A stretch of 64,000 nt of DNA from Mallotus nudiflorus (GCA_947683625.1 CANTUR010000145.1:3675501-3739500); one strand, 5' to 3'; positions 48,004-60,222 are shown, counted from the first letter of the stretch. Notes: generated by a model from the letters alone, not told the origin. Made by a program: numbers and translations.

Positions 48004-49115
48004 TTGATACCTACTATAACTATCACGGGATGACATATGTGTATTGACTATAGAAAATTAAATAAAGCAAATAGGAAAGATCATTTCCCATTGCCTTTTA
48101 TTAATCAAGTCCTTAAGAGGCTAGCTAACTTTTCTTACTTCTATTATTTGGATGGGTTTAGTGGATTTTATCAAATTCCCATTCATCCCAAAGATCAAGC
48201 TAAAACCACTTTTACATGTTCATATGACACTTGTGCTTTTAGGCAAATGCCTTTTAGTTTATATAATGCACTTGCAACTTTCTAAAGATGTATGTTTTCC
48301 ATATTTAGTGATTTACTTGATGATTGTGTAGAGGTTTTTATGGACTACTTTAGTGTATATGGTACTAATTTTTCCAATTGTATAGATAATCTCTCTAAAG
48401 TTCTTGATAGGTGTATTAAGCAAGGATTAGTCTTCAATTGGGAAAAAAGTCATTTCATGGCATAAGAAGGGATTGTTCTTAGTCATTCAGTTTCAAAGAG
48501 AGGCATCAAAGTTGATAAGGCAAAAATAGAAGTAATTGACAATTTGCCACCTTTGAAGTGTGTTAAGGATATAAGGAGCTTCCTTGGACATATAGGTTTC
48601 TATCAAAGATACCTTAAAGAATTTTCCAAGATAGCAAAGCCATTATGTAAGTTACTTGCTAAGGATGTTGTTTTTGAGTTTGATGATGCGTGTCTTGATG
48701 CATTTGAAACTTTGAAAGGACCTCTTATTTCTACACCTGTCTTGTAACCACCTAATTAGTAGCAGCCATTTGAAATAATGTGTGATGCAAGTAATTTCAC
48801 GGTGGGTGCTGTTTTAGGTCAAAGAAAGGAAGGCAAGCCTTATGTGATTTACTATGCTAGCAAACTAGTTGATAATGCTCAGATCAACTACACCACTATG
48901 GAAAAGGAGTTGTTATTGCTATTTATGCATTTAACAAATTTAAAGCATATCTTGTGGGGCAAAAGTGATTGTTAATTCAGACCATGCTGCTCTTAAGTAT
49001 CTTCTAAACAAGAAAGATGCAAAACCTAGACTCCTATAGTGGATTTTTATGCTTCAAGAGTTTGATTGGGAAGTGGGAGATAAAAAGGGAAGTGAGAACC
49101 TTGTTGTCGATCACC
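48004..49115 (+). pseudogene. Athila-like reverse transcriptase and RNase H
   Basis: RT motifs in order: MCIDYRKLNKANRKDHFPLP, YYLDGFSGFYQIPIHPKDQ, TTFTCSYDTCAFRQMPFSLYNA, then FMDYFSVYG (48337-48363), where the second catalytic Asp of FMDD is Tyr. IRSFLGHIGFYQRYLKEFSK follows at 48570. RNase H starts near 48775 (MCDASNFTVGAVLGQRKEGK) and continues through KELLLLF and, after a frameshift, VNSDHAALKYLLNKKDAKPR and LQEFDWEV. Stops occur near 48284, 48465 and 48747. It is catalytically dead by both substitution and stops. Confidence 0.9.
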
Positions 49116-49140
49116 TATTAAGGAAGAAATTGCTAACTAT

Positions 49141-49560
49141 CTCAGTAGTGGTGTTCTTCCTTATAAGTTAGATTATCGACAAAGGAAGAAATTTTTGCAT
49201 GATATTGAATTCTACTATTAGGAGGAACCTTTGCTTTATAGGAGATGTGTAAATGGGTTAATTTGGAGATGCATTGCTTAAGATGAAGCTCAAGATGTTT
49301 TGAAACATTGCCATTCCTTAGATGTTGGAGGACATTTTGGTGTAACAAAAATAGCATCTAAGGTACTACAATCAAGTTTTTGGTGGACAACTTTATTTAA
49401 AGATGCTAGAGAGTTTGTTCTTACATGTGATATATGTCAAGGAATTGGAAATATTACTAAGAAACTTGAGATGCCTTTGAAAGGAATCCTTGAAGTCAAG
49501 CTCTTTGATGTTTAGGGCATAGATTTCATGGGCCCATTTCCTAGTTCTTTAAGCTATAAG
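49141..49560 (+). pseudogene. Athila-like integrase, N-terminal part before the hAT insertion
   Basis: The zinc-binding H-H-C-C region is at 49300-49515: HCHSLDVGGHFGVTKIASK and VLTCDICQGIGN. DFMGPFPSSLSYK follows, carrying the first catalytic Asp after a stop at 49513. The frame is cut at 49560 by the hAT element and resumes at 54523. Confidence 0.88.
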
Positions 49561-50768
49561 TAAGGGTGAGCATCGGGTGGGTCGAGCGGGTTAAGTGAAG
49601 TAAACAAGTAAACCAATCGAGTTTCAAAAGATAATTTGTAGGACTGAACCAAACCATTTTTAAGGAAAAAACTGACTTATTCGAAAATCGAATTTAGTTG
49701 GAAAAAGTTGGGTCGGACCTTGGGTTGGGCTCAAATTGTTTAGGCCTTTTTGGGCTACTTTGATAATCAAGGCCTTTTATTTTTGGGCAATATAAATAAA
49801 ATAAATACTGATTTACTATATTTTTGGGCCAAGTCCATACATTTACAATGTTCAAAATATACACTTACTCTGACTTACTTACAAAAAATAGTTAATTTTA
49901 ATTACAAAAAAGAATTGGTGTATTGCATTATGCTACATAAAAAAATAAAGTAGACTAATGCAGGCTTAGAAATTGCTAACCACCTTATTACAAAAAAATT
50001 AACTATGTAGTCTGTAGCAATCTATCCACAAAAAACCAAAAAATAGACTGCAAAATTCTAAAAAAACCAACTACAGTCAGCAGTCATGTTTGTATTTCAC
50101 TTGCAGATTCACATTGCAAACAAGATGAAAAATTTAAATTAAAGAAAATATATAGATTATTAAATGAAAATAAAATAAGTAGCAGATGACAAGTAGGCTC
50201 AGGATGCTTAATTTTCAAATCACATTTAGAATAGAGCTTCATTTTCTAGCAGTAAAAAAAAAAACCACATGGTTAAACAGAGAACACCATTCTAATATAT
50301 ATCAAAAAACATTTGAGGGGTGGAAGCATCATCACTGCCAAAAACATATTAAAGAGGCCCAAAATAAAGTATTTTTAACATCAAAATGCAGCCACATTTT
50401 TAGTAACTAAACTAAAAGAAAAGCCACCAAAGAAACTTAAGCTTGCATACTTTGAATCTAAAAAAAATGGTAGGTGTGGAAGCATCATCATTGCCTCTTT
50501 AATATGTTAAAAAACCAATCTTTACTTGATGCAACATTAACATAGGCACCTTAATTGATTAGACAAATAATTTAGGCACATCAGGTTGGTCACAGTCATA
50601 GTGAAGAAAGGAGGCAAGCAAAAAACATGGTATAAATTGAGATATTATAAGACACAATTCAATAAATATATAGTGAGCTAATTAACTGAGAAAGAGAAGG
50701 GCCAATGCCCACAAGTTTAAGATCTTTAAAGAAAATAAACAAGCAAAGAGTTAGAAATGCAATTAAAT

Positions 50769-52913
50769 ATAGAACATAAATGACAAATGAAATAAAACAA
50801 GACCTTTTTCAAGAGACTCTAACTCTTCTAATGTTTCTTCCACCCTAACTATTTGGTTTGGCATTGTAAGCCAATCCTGGGAAAAAATCAATGTTTCAAC
50901 TATTTTTGGAGTTAAGGAACTCCGAAAAACATCCAGAACATGACAAGAAGTATTGAAACAAGATTCATAAGCCATAGTTGAAATAGGAACAACTAGAACA
51001 TCTGTAGCCATACGTGAAAGAATTAGGAACCTCTCAGAATTCAACTTCCACCATCTGAGGATATCAAAAGCCCCTCATCTTCCACAACTGCCTCACTAAG
51101 ATATATTTCAAGTTCTATTTTTTTACTTTCACCCATTCCAGATTCCTGTTTATGTTTCTAGAATCAAGCTTTCAAAGACATTGTACTCCCATAAGTTGGC
51201 AGCTCAATTTCAACATTTGACTGAGTAGTCTGGATTGACTAACTACCAGAACTTGGCTTAGAGATAGTAGATGAAGCATATGTTGAAACATAATAATCAA
51301 ATAAAAATGCAAATCAAAATTCATGTTAATGAATGAATTACTTCCAACCCCATCACTAAAATGTCGATACATTTAATTAAAAGAAAATTCAAGAAACTCC
51401 AGTTTATGTTGAGGATCAAGGATTGTAGCAATAAAGATAAGAGATTTCATTTTCTATCGATCTCCCTAATATTTGTTAAATTTTTGTTTTATGTTGATGC
51501 CCATGGTATAAATAGATAACTCAGAAGAAGATTTCCAGTCATTAATAATGCAATTCAAATAAAAATTTTTATAGAAGAAAGTATTTACTGTCACATAATT
51601 AGAACAATAAATCTTGACAGTTATATCATATATTACCTTTAACATTTCAACCATTTTCCTAATAGACTCCTAGTCACAAAAAGCAGGTATATCATCACCC
51701 AAATCTAATCTAAAAGAGGACTCTGTCTCCTTATATTTGTCAAATGTTTTCTTAAACAAACATGCATTTTTTAACATGATGTAGGTGGAATTCTACCTTG
51801 TTGGGATATCAAGAGACAAAGAGCAATTTGACTCCACCCTAACTAGATTAGAAATTTCTCTAAATTTCCTCCACCTAGCAGGACTATTTGTGATGTATCT
51901 TATTGACTCTCTCACTTTTTTAACAGACACATTAATCTCTTTTAACCCATCATTTACAACTAAATTGAGGATGTGAGCTAAACATCTTTTATTTAAGAAC
52001 TTCAACCTAATAGAAGAGGCCCCCCAACTTAACATTTTATTTTTAAAATACCCAATGCGGTGTCATTGGATGAAGCATTATCCATTGTGACTGTGAAGAC
52101 ATTTTTAATTCCTCAATCTAACAAACTATTATTTAAAGCCTTAGTAAGGTACTAACCCATATGAGATGTAATAGGGACTAAGGATATTATCGTTTTGTGC
52201 AAATTCCAATTATCATCAATGAGTGTGAGTAGTCACACACATGTAATTTATTCTTTGAATGGATGTCCAAGAATAAATAGTGAGGCTGATTCTTTGGCAA
52301 TGTTCCTTCATAAAATTTTTTAGCTTCACCCTCTCAAACACAAAAAATATTATAACAGTCCCTACTTACAGTTCATCTAGATGGTATTTTAAAGTGTGGA
52401 CATGCAGCAGCCATGAAGTTCTTAAACCCAACCCCCTCAATAAATTTAAATGGTAATTCATTAGTAATTACCATTTGTGCAAGTGATTTCTTAAAAGCCT
52501 CAAGCTCAAATTTCCAAGTGCATACGCTAATAGATTGTGTATCATGTGCATCCACCCTAGTAAGTTTAAATGTTAGCAGTGACTGCCTAACATCTTTACT
52601 ATAAGAAATTTTCATGCAATGCGTAACATGGTTTTTTTAAAGAAGTTCCATGTCTTTTAGAGTGAGCATGTATAGTGGAACCATAATAAATATACTTACC
52701 TTTAATGACAATACTAGACTTATCCTTAATTCTCTTAAAATACTGCCAAACTACATATTTTAGTTCAGTCTCTTTTCATTTTTTAGCATTAGCAGCAAAA
52801 TTAGGCTGAGCCTGAGTCTCATTCTAAGAGCCAGTAAGTGCATTTGGGGCTTCCACCTCCTTAGGGTTTCAACCTGTGGCATTATTATTGCCACTGGTTT
52901 TCTCCATCTTCAT
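50769..52913 (-). pseudogene. hAT transposase (zinc finger BED / RICESLEEPER-like), degraded
   Basis: A probable start is MKMEKTSGNNN at 52913. A BED-finger remnant (52795-52660) reads VVWQYFKRIKDKSS ... KYIYYGS ... SKRHGTS, with Tyr at both expected Cys positions. Further on, 52615-52373 has FKKSLAQMVITNELPFKFIEG. 52035-51793 has KRCLAHILNLVVNDGLKEI and RESIRYITNSPARWRKF, typical of the hAT core. The C-terminal dimerisation region (51044-50769) reads RFLILSRMATDVLVVPISTMAYES and RSSLTPKIVETLIFSQDWL. Stops and frameshifts separate all four blocks. It would once have mobilised the element. Confidence 0.88.
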
Positions 52914-54502
52914 GAATGACACATTTAAAAAAAAATAAACACAATCAGAATCATATATTAAATGCACTCAAATATCAATTAAAAAACAAAAAAACAAATT
53001 GAATTTAATTATACCTTATTTTAGCCGCTAATGCTTCCAATCATATCATAGTGAATGCTTTTACCCCTTTTTTTGAAAGTTATAAAGTTATAACTCAATT
53101 TCGTAAAGCTTATGCATCCACCTTTTTTTGTGTTATAACTTTAAGCTTCCACCAATAGGAACTTTAGAAGCAATCACAGAAGCAAACAAAGAACAAGGAA
53201 ACAAATTGTCTGTCATTTTACAAATAGTCACAAACACATAACAATGTCACAAAATTTCACAAATCATTATTACAAATGAGCAACTGAGAATAAATAAATA
53301 AAATACACATAAATAAAGATATGTAAATAATATAAACAAAGTATATATATATATATATATATACATATATGAACATAAATAATATAAATATATAAAATAA
53401 ATGAATAATGTAAATTAATATATAAAAATAATATAAATAAACATCAACATAAATAATCAAAAGAAACAGAAATAAATATAATTTTATATCTATAAAAATA
53501 ATATAAACAAAAAAATTACATATCTATAAGAAATTAAAAATTGAAATAATTATAGATATATAATATAATCAAAATAAATATTGTCGAATCCAAAATAACT
53601 TTAAAACACACTTTGTTTGTTCTCACAGAAAATAAATAAAAAAAATTATTTTTTAACAAATTAATTTTATCTTAGATCTATGCATGTTAGATCGATATGT
53701 TCCCACAATTTTTTTACATGCATGTTAGATCCATATAAAATAAGCACAGATATATATATATATATATAAACCAAAAAGAAAATAATATTTTAAACAAAAA
53801 ATATATATATTCATAAATATTACAAAGATTAATTGTCAAAAACAATAGATCTATCAATTTAACAAGATTAAATGTCATAATAACATATCTATAAAATTTA
53901 ACATATATTGAACAACAAATATTACACATATAAAAATGTTATTTTACAAATAACCAATTGAACCAAAAAGAAAAGAAAGATCTTCCATATATTACTATGA
54001 ATTAACAGATCGTCAATGGAGTTGGTGATCTTTTTGAAAAAAATCAACTGCACTGAACTAAGAATGAGAGAACTAAAGAGAGATTGGTGAAGATCAAAGG
54101 TTTACAGATAGATACTAGGGTTTTAAGATAAAAATTAGGGTTTCGAGAGGAAGAAGAGGACTATAAGAGTGAGATTGAGAGAGGAGAGCAATGTATTATA
54201 GGATAGGAAGAGACAGAAAGAGAGACGAGAGGAAGAGTTTGTGTGAGGGATTGAAAAATGAATAAATATAGGGTTTTATCTTTATATAGTACCTTTATAA
54301 CTAAAATGACATCATTTTAATTCAATGAATAATATAAAAAATTTAGATGGGTCGGGCAACAACTTTCCTCCCCTGACCCGCAACCCGAATACCACACACT
54401 CGCTTACCCTTCACCCGATCCGCATTGCCTCTTATTGTAGAAACCGAATCGGAGCCAAATTTTGGGTTAGATCAGACTAAAAATTTAGATCTGGTTGGTT
54501 CC
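52914..54502 (-). other. Non-coding 5' region of the hAT element
   Basis: AT-rich sequence between transposase and right terminus, with an (AT)n run at 53341-53362 and another at 53750-53768. Minus-strand frames here are low-complexity Tyr/Ile runs. Confidence 0.6.
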
Positions 54503-54514
54503 TGCTCACCCCTA

Positions 54515-55330
54515 GCTATAAGTATATCTTGGTCATGGTGGACTATGTTTCAAAGTGGGTTGAAGTAATACCAACCATTACTAATGATGCTAAGGTTATT
54601 AAGAAGATGCTTAAGAAAATTATTTTCCCAAGATTTGGCACTCCTAGAGCATTGATAAGTGATGGAGGTTCACATTTTTATAATCATGTAATAGAATCTC
54701 TTTTGAAGAAATATGGAGTGACACACAAGTGGGCAAGTCAAAGTGAGCAATAGCGAGATTGAATGGATTCTCGAAAAAACTATGTCTTCTTTAAGGAAAG
54801 ATTGGGCATTGAAGTTAGATGATGCTTTATGGGCATAGAGGATAGCTTTTAAAACACCAATTGGCCTTATTCCTTATCAGTTAGTATACGTGAAGTCATG
54901 TCATTTACCTGTTGAACAAGAGCATAAAGCATATTGGGCAACAAGGGCTTTGAATTTTGATTTGCAGAAGGCCAGTAGGAAGAGGTTACTTTAACTTAAT
55001 GAATTGGATGAGTTAAGGATGAATGATTATGAGAATGCCAAATTATATAAAGATCATACTAAGTTGTGGCATGATAAGCATTTGTCTAAGAAGGAATTCC
55101 ACGAGGGCGAGTTTATTCTCCTTTACAATTTAAAACTTAAGTTATTTCCTGGAACATTGAAGTCACGATGGTTGGGTCCTTTTACAGTTATTAAAATTCA
55201 TCCTCATGGTGTGGTTGATATTGCTAAAACAAAAGGAGAAAACTTCAAGGTAAATGGATATCATCTCAAGCCTTACTTGATCAGTGACGTAATTGCTCCA
55301 AGCCAACTGATCTCTCTATCTCCACCCTAA
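54515..55330 (+). pseudogene. Athila-like integrase, C-terminal part after the hAT insertion
   Basis: Continues the integrase core directly after the target duplication: ILVMVDYVSKWVEVIPT, then GTPRALISDGGSHF (second catalytic Asp). A short deletion removes the usual PYHPQT segment, a stop (54751) and a frameshift follow, and WILEKTM, KDWALKLDDALWA and KTPIGLIPYQLVYVKSCHLP are still readable. The C-terminal barrel is intact at 55004-55330 (KLWHDKHLSKKEFHEGE, LKSRWLGPFTVIKIHPHG) and ends at a TAA. Confidence 0.9.
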
Positions 55331-56499
55331 TTGAATCAAGGTGCAGTTAAGCTATAGACCTTTTAATTTAGCATGGTAAGATTTCCACATTTTTATTTGT
55401 TCATAATTATATTAAATGTCTTTATTTTACATGCTTATTTCAAGATTATTTCATTTTAGTTCATTTTTTTAGTTAGATTTTTACATTTACTAGCTTTATT
55501 AATCATATTCCTTTTGAATTAAGATTAATTTCTTTTATTATGTCATTAATTTTGTTAATTTTTAGATTACATTTCTTCACATTATTTTTGTAAGGTCAAG
55601 TGCCAAGTCATCACACATTGACGACTTGTAACAGAAAGGTTAGGTGCCGAGTCATCACACATTGACGACTCATACCAGAAAGGTAAAGTGAGGAGTTGTC
55701 ACATATGGCTGACTTGCCACAGTATATTTTAGTGCTGAGTTGGCACAATGGTGCCGACTCATGCCTTTAATTTGCATTGCTTACTAATTCTTTAACACAT
55801 ATGTATACACTTCCAATAGCCTTATTTTAGATAGTTTTCTTTGTTACACATCTTTCATTATTATTTAAATTATTGTATTCTATTTATTCCCTAACCAAAT
55901 ACAACTTTTGAAATTGTAAAGTTGTTTCTTTTCCAAGAATAGTCATGTCCTTTCACATTCCTATATGCTTTTTCACAATTCTCCATGCCTTTTCATTATC
56001 CCATACACATTTACTCTCTTACACCCCTTCTACACCTATATATACACCCTTTTAACTACACATTTTCATATCTTTTGTCTTATTTAATATCCCATATGGT
56101 TTTGTTCCATATATATATATATATATCCCGTTTTGTTCCATATATATATATCTTCCTCTCTCTTTCTCTCTTCTCTTCCTTCTTTTTTCTTCTTTATATT
56201 CTCTTTTTTACACACTTGCATTTTGAATCTCCCTTTTATTACAAACCCTAACTGAATCACTTCCTTTTTCTCTTCCTATTTTATTTATTCTTATTTTCCA
56301 TTCTCATCTCTTACTCTCTCCACATCTTTATACTTCTAACTTCAATAAAGTAAGATTCTTGAAATAGGAAAGATAAGAGGTTCTTCTTTCAAAAGACCAC
56401 ACATTATAGAGGAACAATAAAAGGAAGCAGAAGACCTTTCATAAACATACAAGGCCAAATTTCCAATCCTTTCCCATGCAAAAGGTGCCAAGTTCACAA
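55331..56499 (+). other. Non-coding region downstream of pol in the Athila-like element
   Basis: It contains the GAGTCATCAC/GACGACTC module array (55592-55765) and pyrimidine-rich stretches near 56150-56330. The 88-codon frame at 55985-56251 is low-complexity and is not supported. Confidence 0.55.
55592..55765 (+). repeat. Four diverged ~45-bp units with GAGTCATCACACATTGACGACTC core
   Basis: Units starting near 55592, 55642, 55684 and 55729 share GTGC(C/T)(A/G)AG(T)(C/T)... and a GAC(G/T)ACT(C/T) half. Each unit core is an imperfect inverted repeat. Related GAGTCGTCAC modules occur in both LTRs of the element (43950-44090, 58926-59100). Confidence 0.7.
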
Positions 56500-57572
56500 C
56501 ATTAAGTTTAGGGAAATAACGGGTTGTAAGTATATCCCTAACTCTCTTCTAAATGAAGTAGGTATACTTGAATCTTTTAATCAATTGTTGACACAATGTG
56601 GCCTTAATAAGTTTATTTCTATCATGAAGATACCAATGTGGAATTAACTATAGAATTTTACACTACTTTGAATGTTAATGCTAAAAACTCACAAATTCTG
56701 GAATTTCGCATGCAAGGGAAGAAACATAAACTTACTTATGCTTTCATGCAACGTGTCTTTGGCTTTTAAAAGGATGGGTTATGTGATCCCCCATCTTTTT
56801 TTAGATTGAATGAGATTTGGAAATTTCTAACTGGTTTGCAAACACCATTTAATTCTAGGAAAGGCAAGGGTATGTTTATCAAGGATTTGAAATATTAGTT
56901 GCTACATAAAGTCCTTGCATGTGTCATTTTCCATAAAACTGAGTTCAATCACATCTTTGTACAAGAGTTATTCTTAATGTGGGGCATTCACAATAAGAAA
57001 CAAGTCTCTTAAACTTATTGGATGTTTAACCAATTATTGACTTGTGCTTCACGCAAAGATGCACCTTTAACTCATGGACATGTGATTGCTATTGTTGTAA
57101 AGGCTTTAAATCTTAACCTTGCTAACTATACTTGATTTGTTGAGTGTTCTTATTTTATAAAGCAAGCTTTTATAAGATGTGAAGTGGTGGATGTTGCATT
57201 TCATTTGATTCCTACCCATTCACATTCTTATTGGCGCGGCATTAAGAGACCACCATCAGCTGAGGAACCTTAACATGAGGTTGAGGAGGAGAGTGATCCA
57301 GAGGAGGAATTACCCCAATATACACCATTTAGTGATGTTCCTCTCCTAACATATCCCATGCCAAGGGAAGCCAATGGATCCTCAAGTGTGCAACCTCTAG
57401 TCTGGGATCAAATTCTGGCTATGCAGATTGTTATGCAGTGCAACTCAATGAGATGGAGTTTCATAACCAACAGCTTGCTCACAGGCAACAAAAAATGGAG
57501 TACAAATTGAATCAATTTTTTGCTTACTCCGAATATCAAAATGAGTCTCCACCTCCTACCCCTACAAATGAC
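56500..57572 (+). pseudogene. Athila ORF1-like protein gene in the env position
   Basis: A long, frameshifted reading frame: GCKYIPNSLLNEVGILESFN, then VELTIEFYTTLNVNAKNSQI, KKHKLTYAFMQRVFGF, LNEIWKFLTGLQTPFNSRKG, HGHVIAIVVKALNLNLANYT, and AFHLIPTHSHSYWRGIKRPP with an acidic tail. The pattern resembles the plant ATHILA ORF-1 family (Pfam ATHILA), which in Athila elements can occupy the position between pol and the 3' LTR. No signal peptide or membrane segment is evident, so an envelope role is not supported. Stops include 56769, 56897, 57010 and 57134. Confidence 0.65.
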
Positions 57573-58670
57573 TAAGGGAGTACTTCTTTCCTTTCCTAAC
57601 TTTTTGTTTTACCACATTGGGGACATTGTATCATTTTAAGTGTGGGGGAAGGGATATTAGTAGTATATTATTATTTTTAGTATATATTTGGGATATTGTT
57701 TTTTTATGTTTATATTTATGGTATATTTTTCTAATTTGCATTATCATATATTTTATTCTTCTCTTTTATTTAATAAGTAGTTATCTTATTAGTCTTTTTT
57801 ATTTTGATTGAGGATTAAGTTTTATGTTATGTGGATGATTAGTTTTTCAATTCTCAATTGATATAAGTTTGAAGTTTCATTTAGTATAAGTTATAAGTTT
57901 ATCTTTTTATCTCTTTTTATTATTTCTAAGATCTAAAGTATGCTTTAGTCAACTTACTAACTATGCTTAAGGCTAAAGTGGTAAAGATTTAAGCTTAGGT
58001 TTTCTAAGAGATTTGAGTAGCATTAGGGAAACTATAGCCATAATACATATGAAACTTGCTTTTCAATAATGGATGAGGACTAAAAAAAAAGTAAATAATG
58101 CTTGTCATGTGATGCATTTTGAGTAAGTTGTGTGTAATTGGGTATGCTCCTTAGTTACATTCATTCGGAAAGAGATGTATAATATAATAAGTAGATGTAT
58201 TTTGAGTAAGTTATGTGCAATTGAGTATGCTTCTTAGTTGCATTCATTAGGAAAGAATACATCTAAAAGATATATTTATATGTCTATGAATAAAAAATGT
58301 CTAAAAATGCCATGAGAAAAATGAGTTATTATGTGTGCTTAACATTGTCTCAAGGGTTGCTTTTGCTTTTAGAATCCTAAGTTTGAAGAATGACTATTTT
58401 AGTTAAGTAGTTTGGTTAGAACTTTGACTTTGCATCCTTGATTTTATTCTTAGTAAATTGAGATAAATTGGTAAACTTATTGCTTATGCTATGAAACTTG
58501 TTTTTTCTATCATTATTGAGCATTAAAGGTTTAATTATTGAATCATCCTTTTCTAACTTCTTTCATGATTAAAATAACTTAATAAGATGACTACATTTGT
58601 TTGGAGAAGATGAAAATTTTTGTTTACTTTTTCACGATGATCTTTTCTTGCTTGAGGGCAACAAAGGTCT
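57573..58670 (+). other. Non-coding region between ORF1-like frame and polypurine tract
   Basis: Contains AAGTGTGGGGGAAGGG at 57638-57653, a near copy of the real polypurine tract (a possible extra plus-strand priming site), and an 83-bp tandem duplication at 58111-58276. No coding sequence is supported. Confidence 0.55.
58111..58276 (+). repeat. 83-bp tandem duplication
   Basis: GATG(C/T)ATTTTGAGTAAGTT begins at 58111 and again at 58194; both units continue GTATGCT(C/T)CTTAGTT and CATTC(G/A)...GGAAAGA. Confidence 0.75.
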
Positions 58671-58685
58671 AAGTGTGGGGGAGTT
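58671..58685 (+). other. Polypurine tract of the Athila-like element
   Basis: AAGTGTGGGGGAGTT immediately before the 3' LTR start TGATATAATG. Confidence 0.85.
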
Positions 58686-59944
58686 TGATATAATGCAATT
58701 ATGTATAGTTCTTTAAAGTAGTTTAGTCTTAATTTCATTTTATTTTTAGCTCTATTTATGTGTTTATTTTAGTTATGCAATTGTTATCTTTATTTCTCTT
58801 ATTCTTATGGTTAATTGTGTGTTTTGTACATGTTTTTAGGCTCAAATTATGCATGGAAAGGACTTAGGATTGTTTGAATGAAGTATGAAGCTTATGAAGT
58901 CAAGTTGAAGATTTAGTGAATAGTGTCGAGTCGTCACCATAGAATGAGTTGTGACAGAGACTATTGGTGATGAGTCGTCATTTGGTGTCAATTCATCTTA
59001 GAAGCTTGATATGCTAAGCCTTAAAGATTATCGACTCGTCACTTGGTGCTGAGTCATGACAGAGAGTATTGGTGATGAGTCGTCACATAGGGATTAGTCA
59101 ACACCAATACACCCTTTCAACATACCCTTTCATTCTTGCATCCTTTCAAAGAGACACGAATTATAGCCTTTAGAAACAAATAAATATGTGTGTTTGGCTC
59201 TGTTTTAGATGATGAACAAGTATTATTACTAAGTTTTAGTTTAGAGATCATTGAAAAAGAAGTTCTAGTTTTAAAAAGACTAATTTGAAGAAGATAAGGT
59301 TAAGAAGCAAGAGAGGATTATTCTACATTAAGCAATTCTAGAAGACATAGTAAAGGGTTTTATTCACTCAATATCTTTCTATGTTTTGTTTAATATTCTC
59401 TTGTTGTTTCTTGATCATGTATTTTGGCTAAGTCTTTGTATGAGAATTACAATGAAGAATTAAATAAGAACTGAAATTACTTGAGAATTGAATATCACTT
59501 GGAGACAAGGAATTCATCTTAAGGGAATAAGAATTAGTATAATATATTTATTGATTTTCTTTTACTTCCGCATTCCATGAGAATGAATGTGAATACTAAG
59601 AGAAATAACTTTAATTAAAAATGAGAATTGCTTTTGAAGACTATAAACTAATTTCCAATCAACATGTTGTATAATAATTATGTTCAAAGTTCTTATTAAT
59701 TCTGAATTGTAAATTCTCTCATGCATATATTGTGTTATAATTTTCTTATAAGAATTTCTAGTAATTAGTAAACAAGTTAAATTCTTTTTATTTATTATAT
59801 TATCGATTACTATCCTAATATTACTTTGCCTTTTCAATTGAGTATCTATTCGGTTAATACAAAGTTTAAATTCCTGAGTGTTTGACACCTGACTTGCTCT
59901 ATGCTAAGTCCTAGAGACTAGGGTATAAAATTTGACACACTTCA
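58686..59944 (+). mobile_element. 3' LTR of the Athila-like element
   Basis: TGATATAATGCAATT ... GACACACTTCA, 1259 bp, collinear with the 5' LTR. It lacks two internal segments, corresponding to about 44471-44602 and about 44670-44935, but keeps a short extra GAGTCGTCA(T/C) segment near 58968-59005. It is followed by the GTGAG target copy. Confidence 0.92.
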
Positions 59945-60208
59945 GTGAGTGTGTGGAGTAGAGTGAGTGAATAAAATAAAGTGAGTGGTGTGATTAGTGT
60001 AAGAGAGCAATTGTAAGTGTGTGCCGTGAGTGGTGCAAGAAAAAGTGAGGTGGGTAGTAGTGTGAGTGCTATTCCAAATGTTGAGTGAAATTTTTTTTGT
60101 TATTTGTAATAGTAAAATATTTTTAGTAAAAATATTTTCTTATTTACTAATTGTTGTCCCATTTTTCACGTGCTATTTTATTATTTTATACACTAAAACT
60201 CAACAAAG

Positions 60209-60222
60209 TGGTATTAGAGCTG
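60209..60222 (+). other. Primer binding site of the copia element
   Basis: TGGTATTAGAGCTG, three bases after the LTR end, matches the initiator tRNA-Met site with one change. Confidence 0.85.

Larger units (their letters stand above)
49561..54514 (-). mobile_element. hAT transposon with perfect 8-bp target duplication GCTATAAG
   Basis: Terminal inverted repeats TAAGGGTGAGCA (49561-49572) and TGCTCACCCCTA (54503-54514) match at 11 of 12 positions. GCTATAAG flanks it at 49553-49560 and 54515-54522. The 4954-bp interior holds a degraded BED-type transposase on the minus strand. Near both ends it is rich in GGGT/ACCC phrases (GGGTGGGTCGAGCGGGT, ACCCGCAACCCGAA), the usual subterminal repeats. It lies between the first and second catalytic Asp of the host integrase. 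Confidence 0.95.
43713..59944 (+). mobile_element. Complete Athila-like Ty3/gypsy element, target duplication GTGAG
   Basis: 5' LTR 43713-45335, 3' LTR 58686-59944, perfect GTGAG at 43708-43712 and 59945-59949. The internal order is primer site, gag, protease, RT, RNase H, integrase, then a long downstream region with an Athila ORF1-like reading frame, polypurine tract and LTR. A 4954-bp hAT element lies inside integrase. Excluding it the element is about 11.3 kb. Every frame is interrupted. Confidence 0.93.

Noticed and set aside
53257..53929. Minus-strand hydrophobic frames in the hAT element
   Set aside because: Low-complexity AT-rich translation, no family match and no support as transmembrane protein.
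55985..56251. 88-codon Tyr/Ser/Leu-rich frame as an envelope-like protein
   Set aside because: Low-complexity AT- and CT-rich sequence with no conserved motif.
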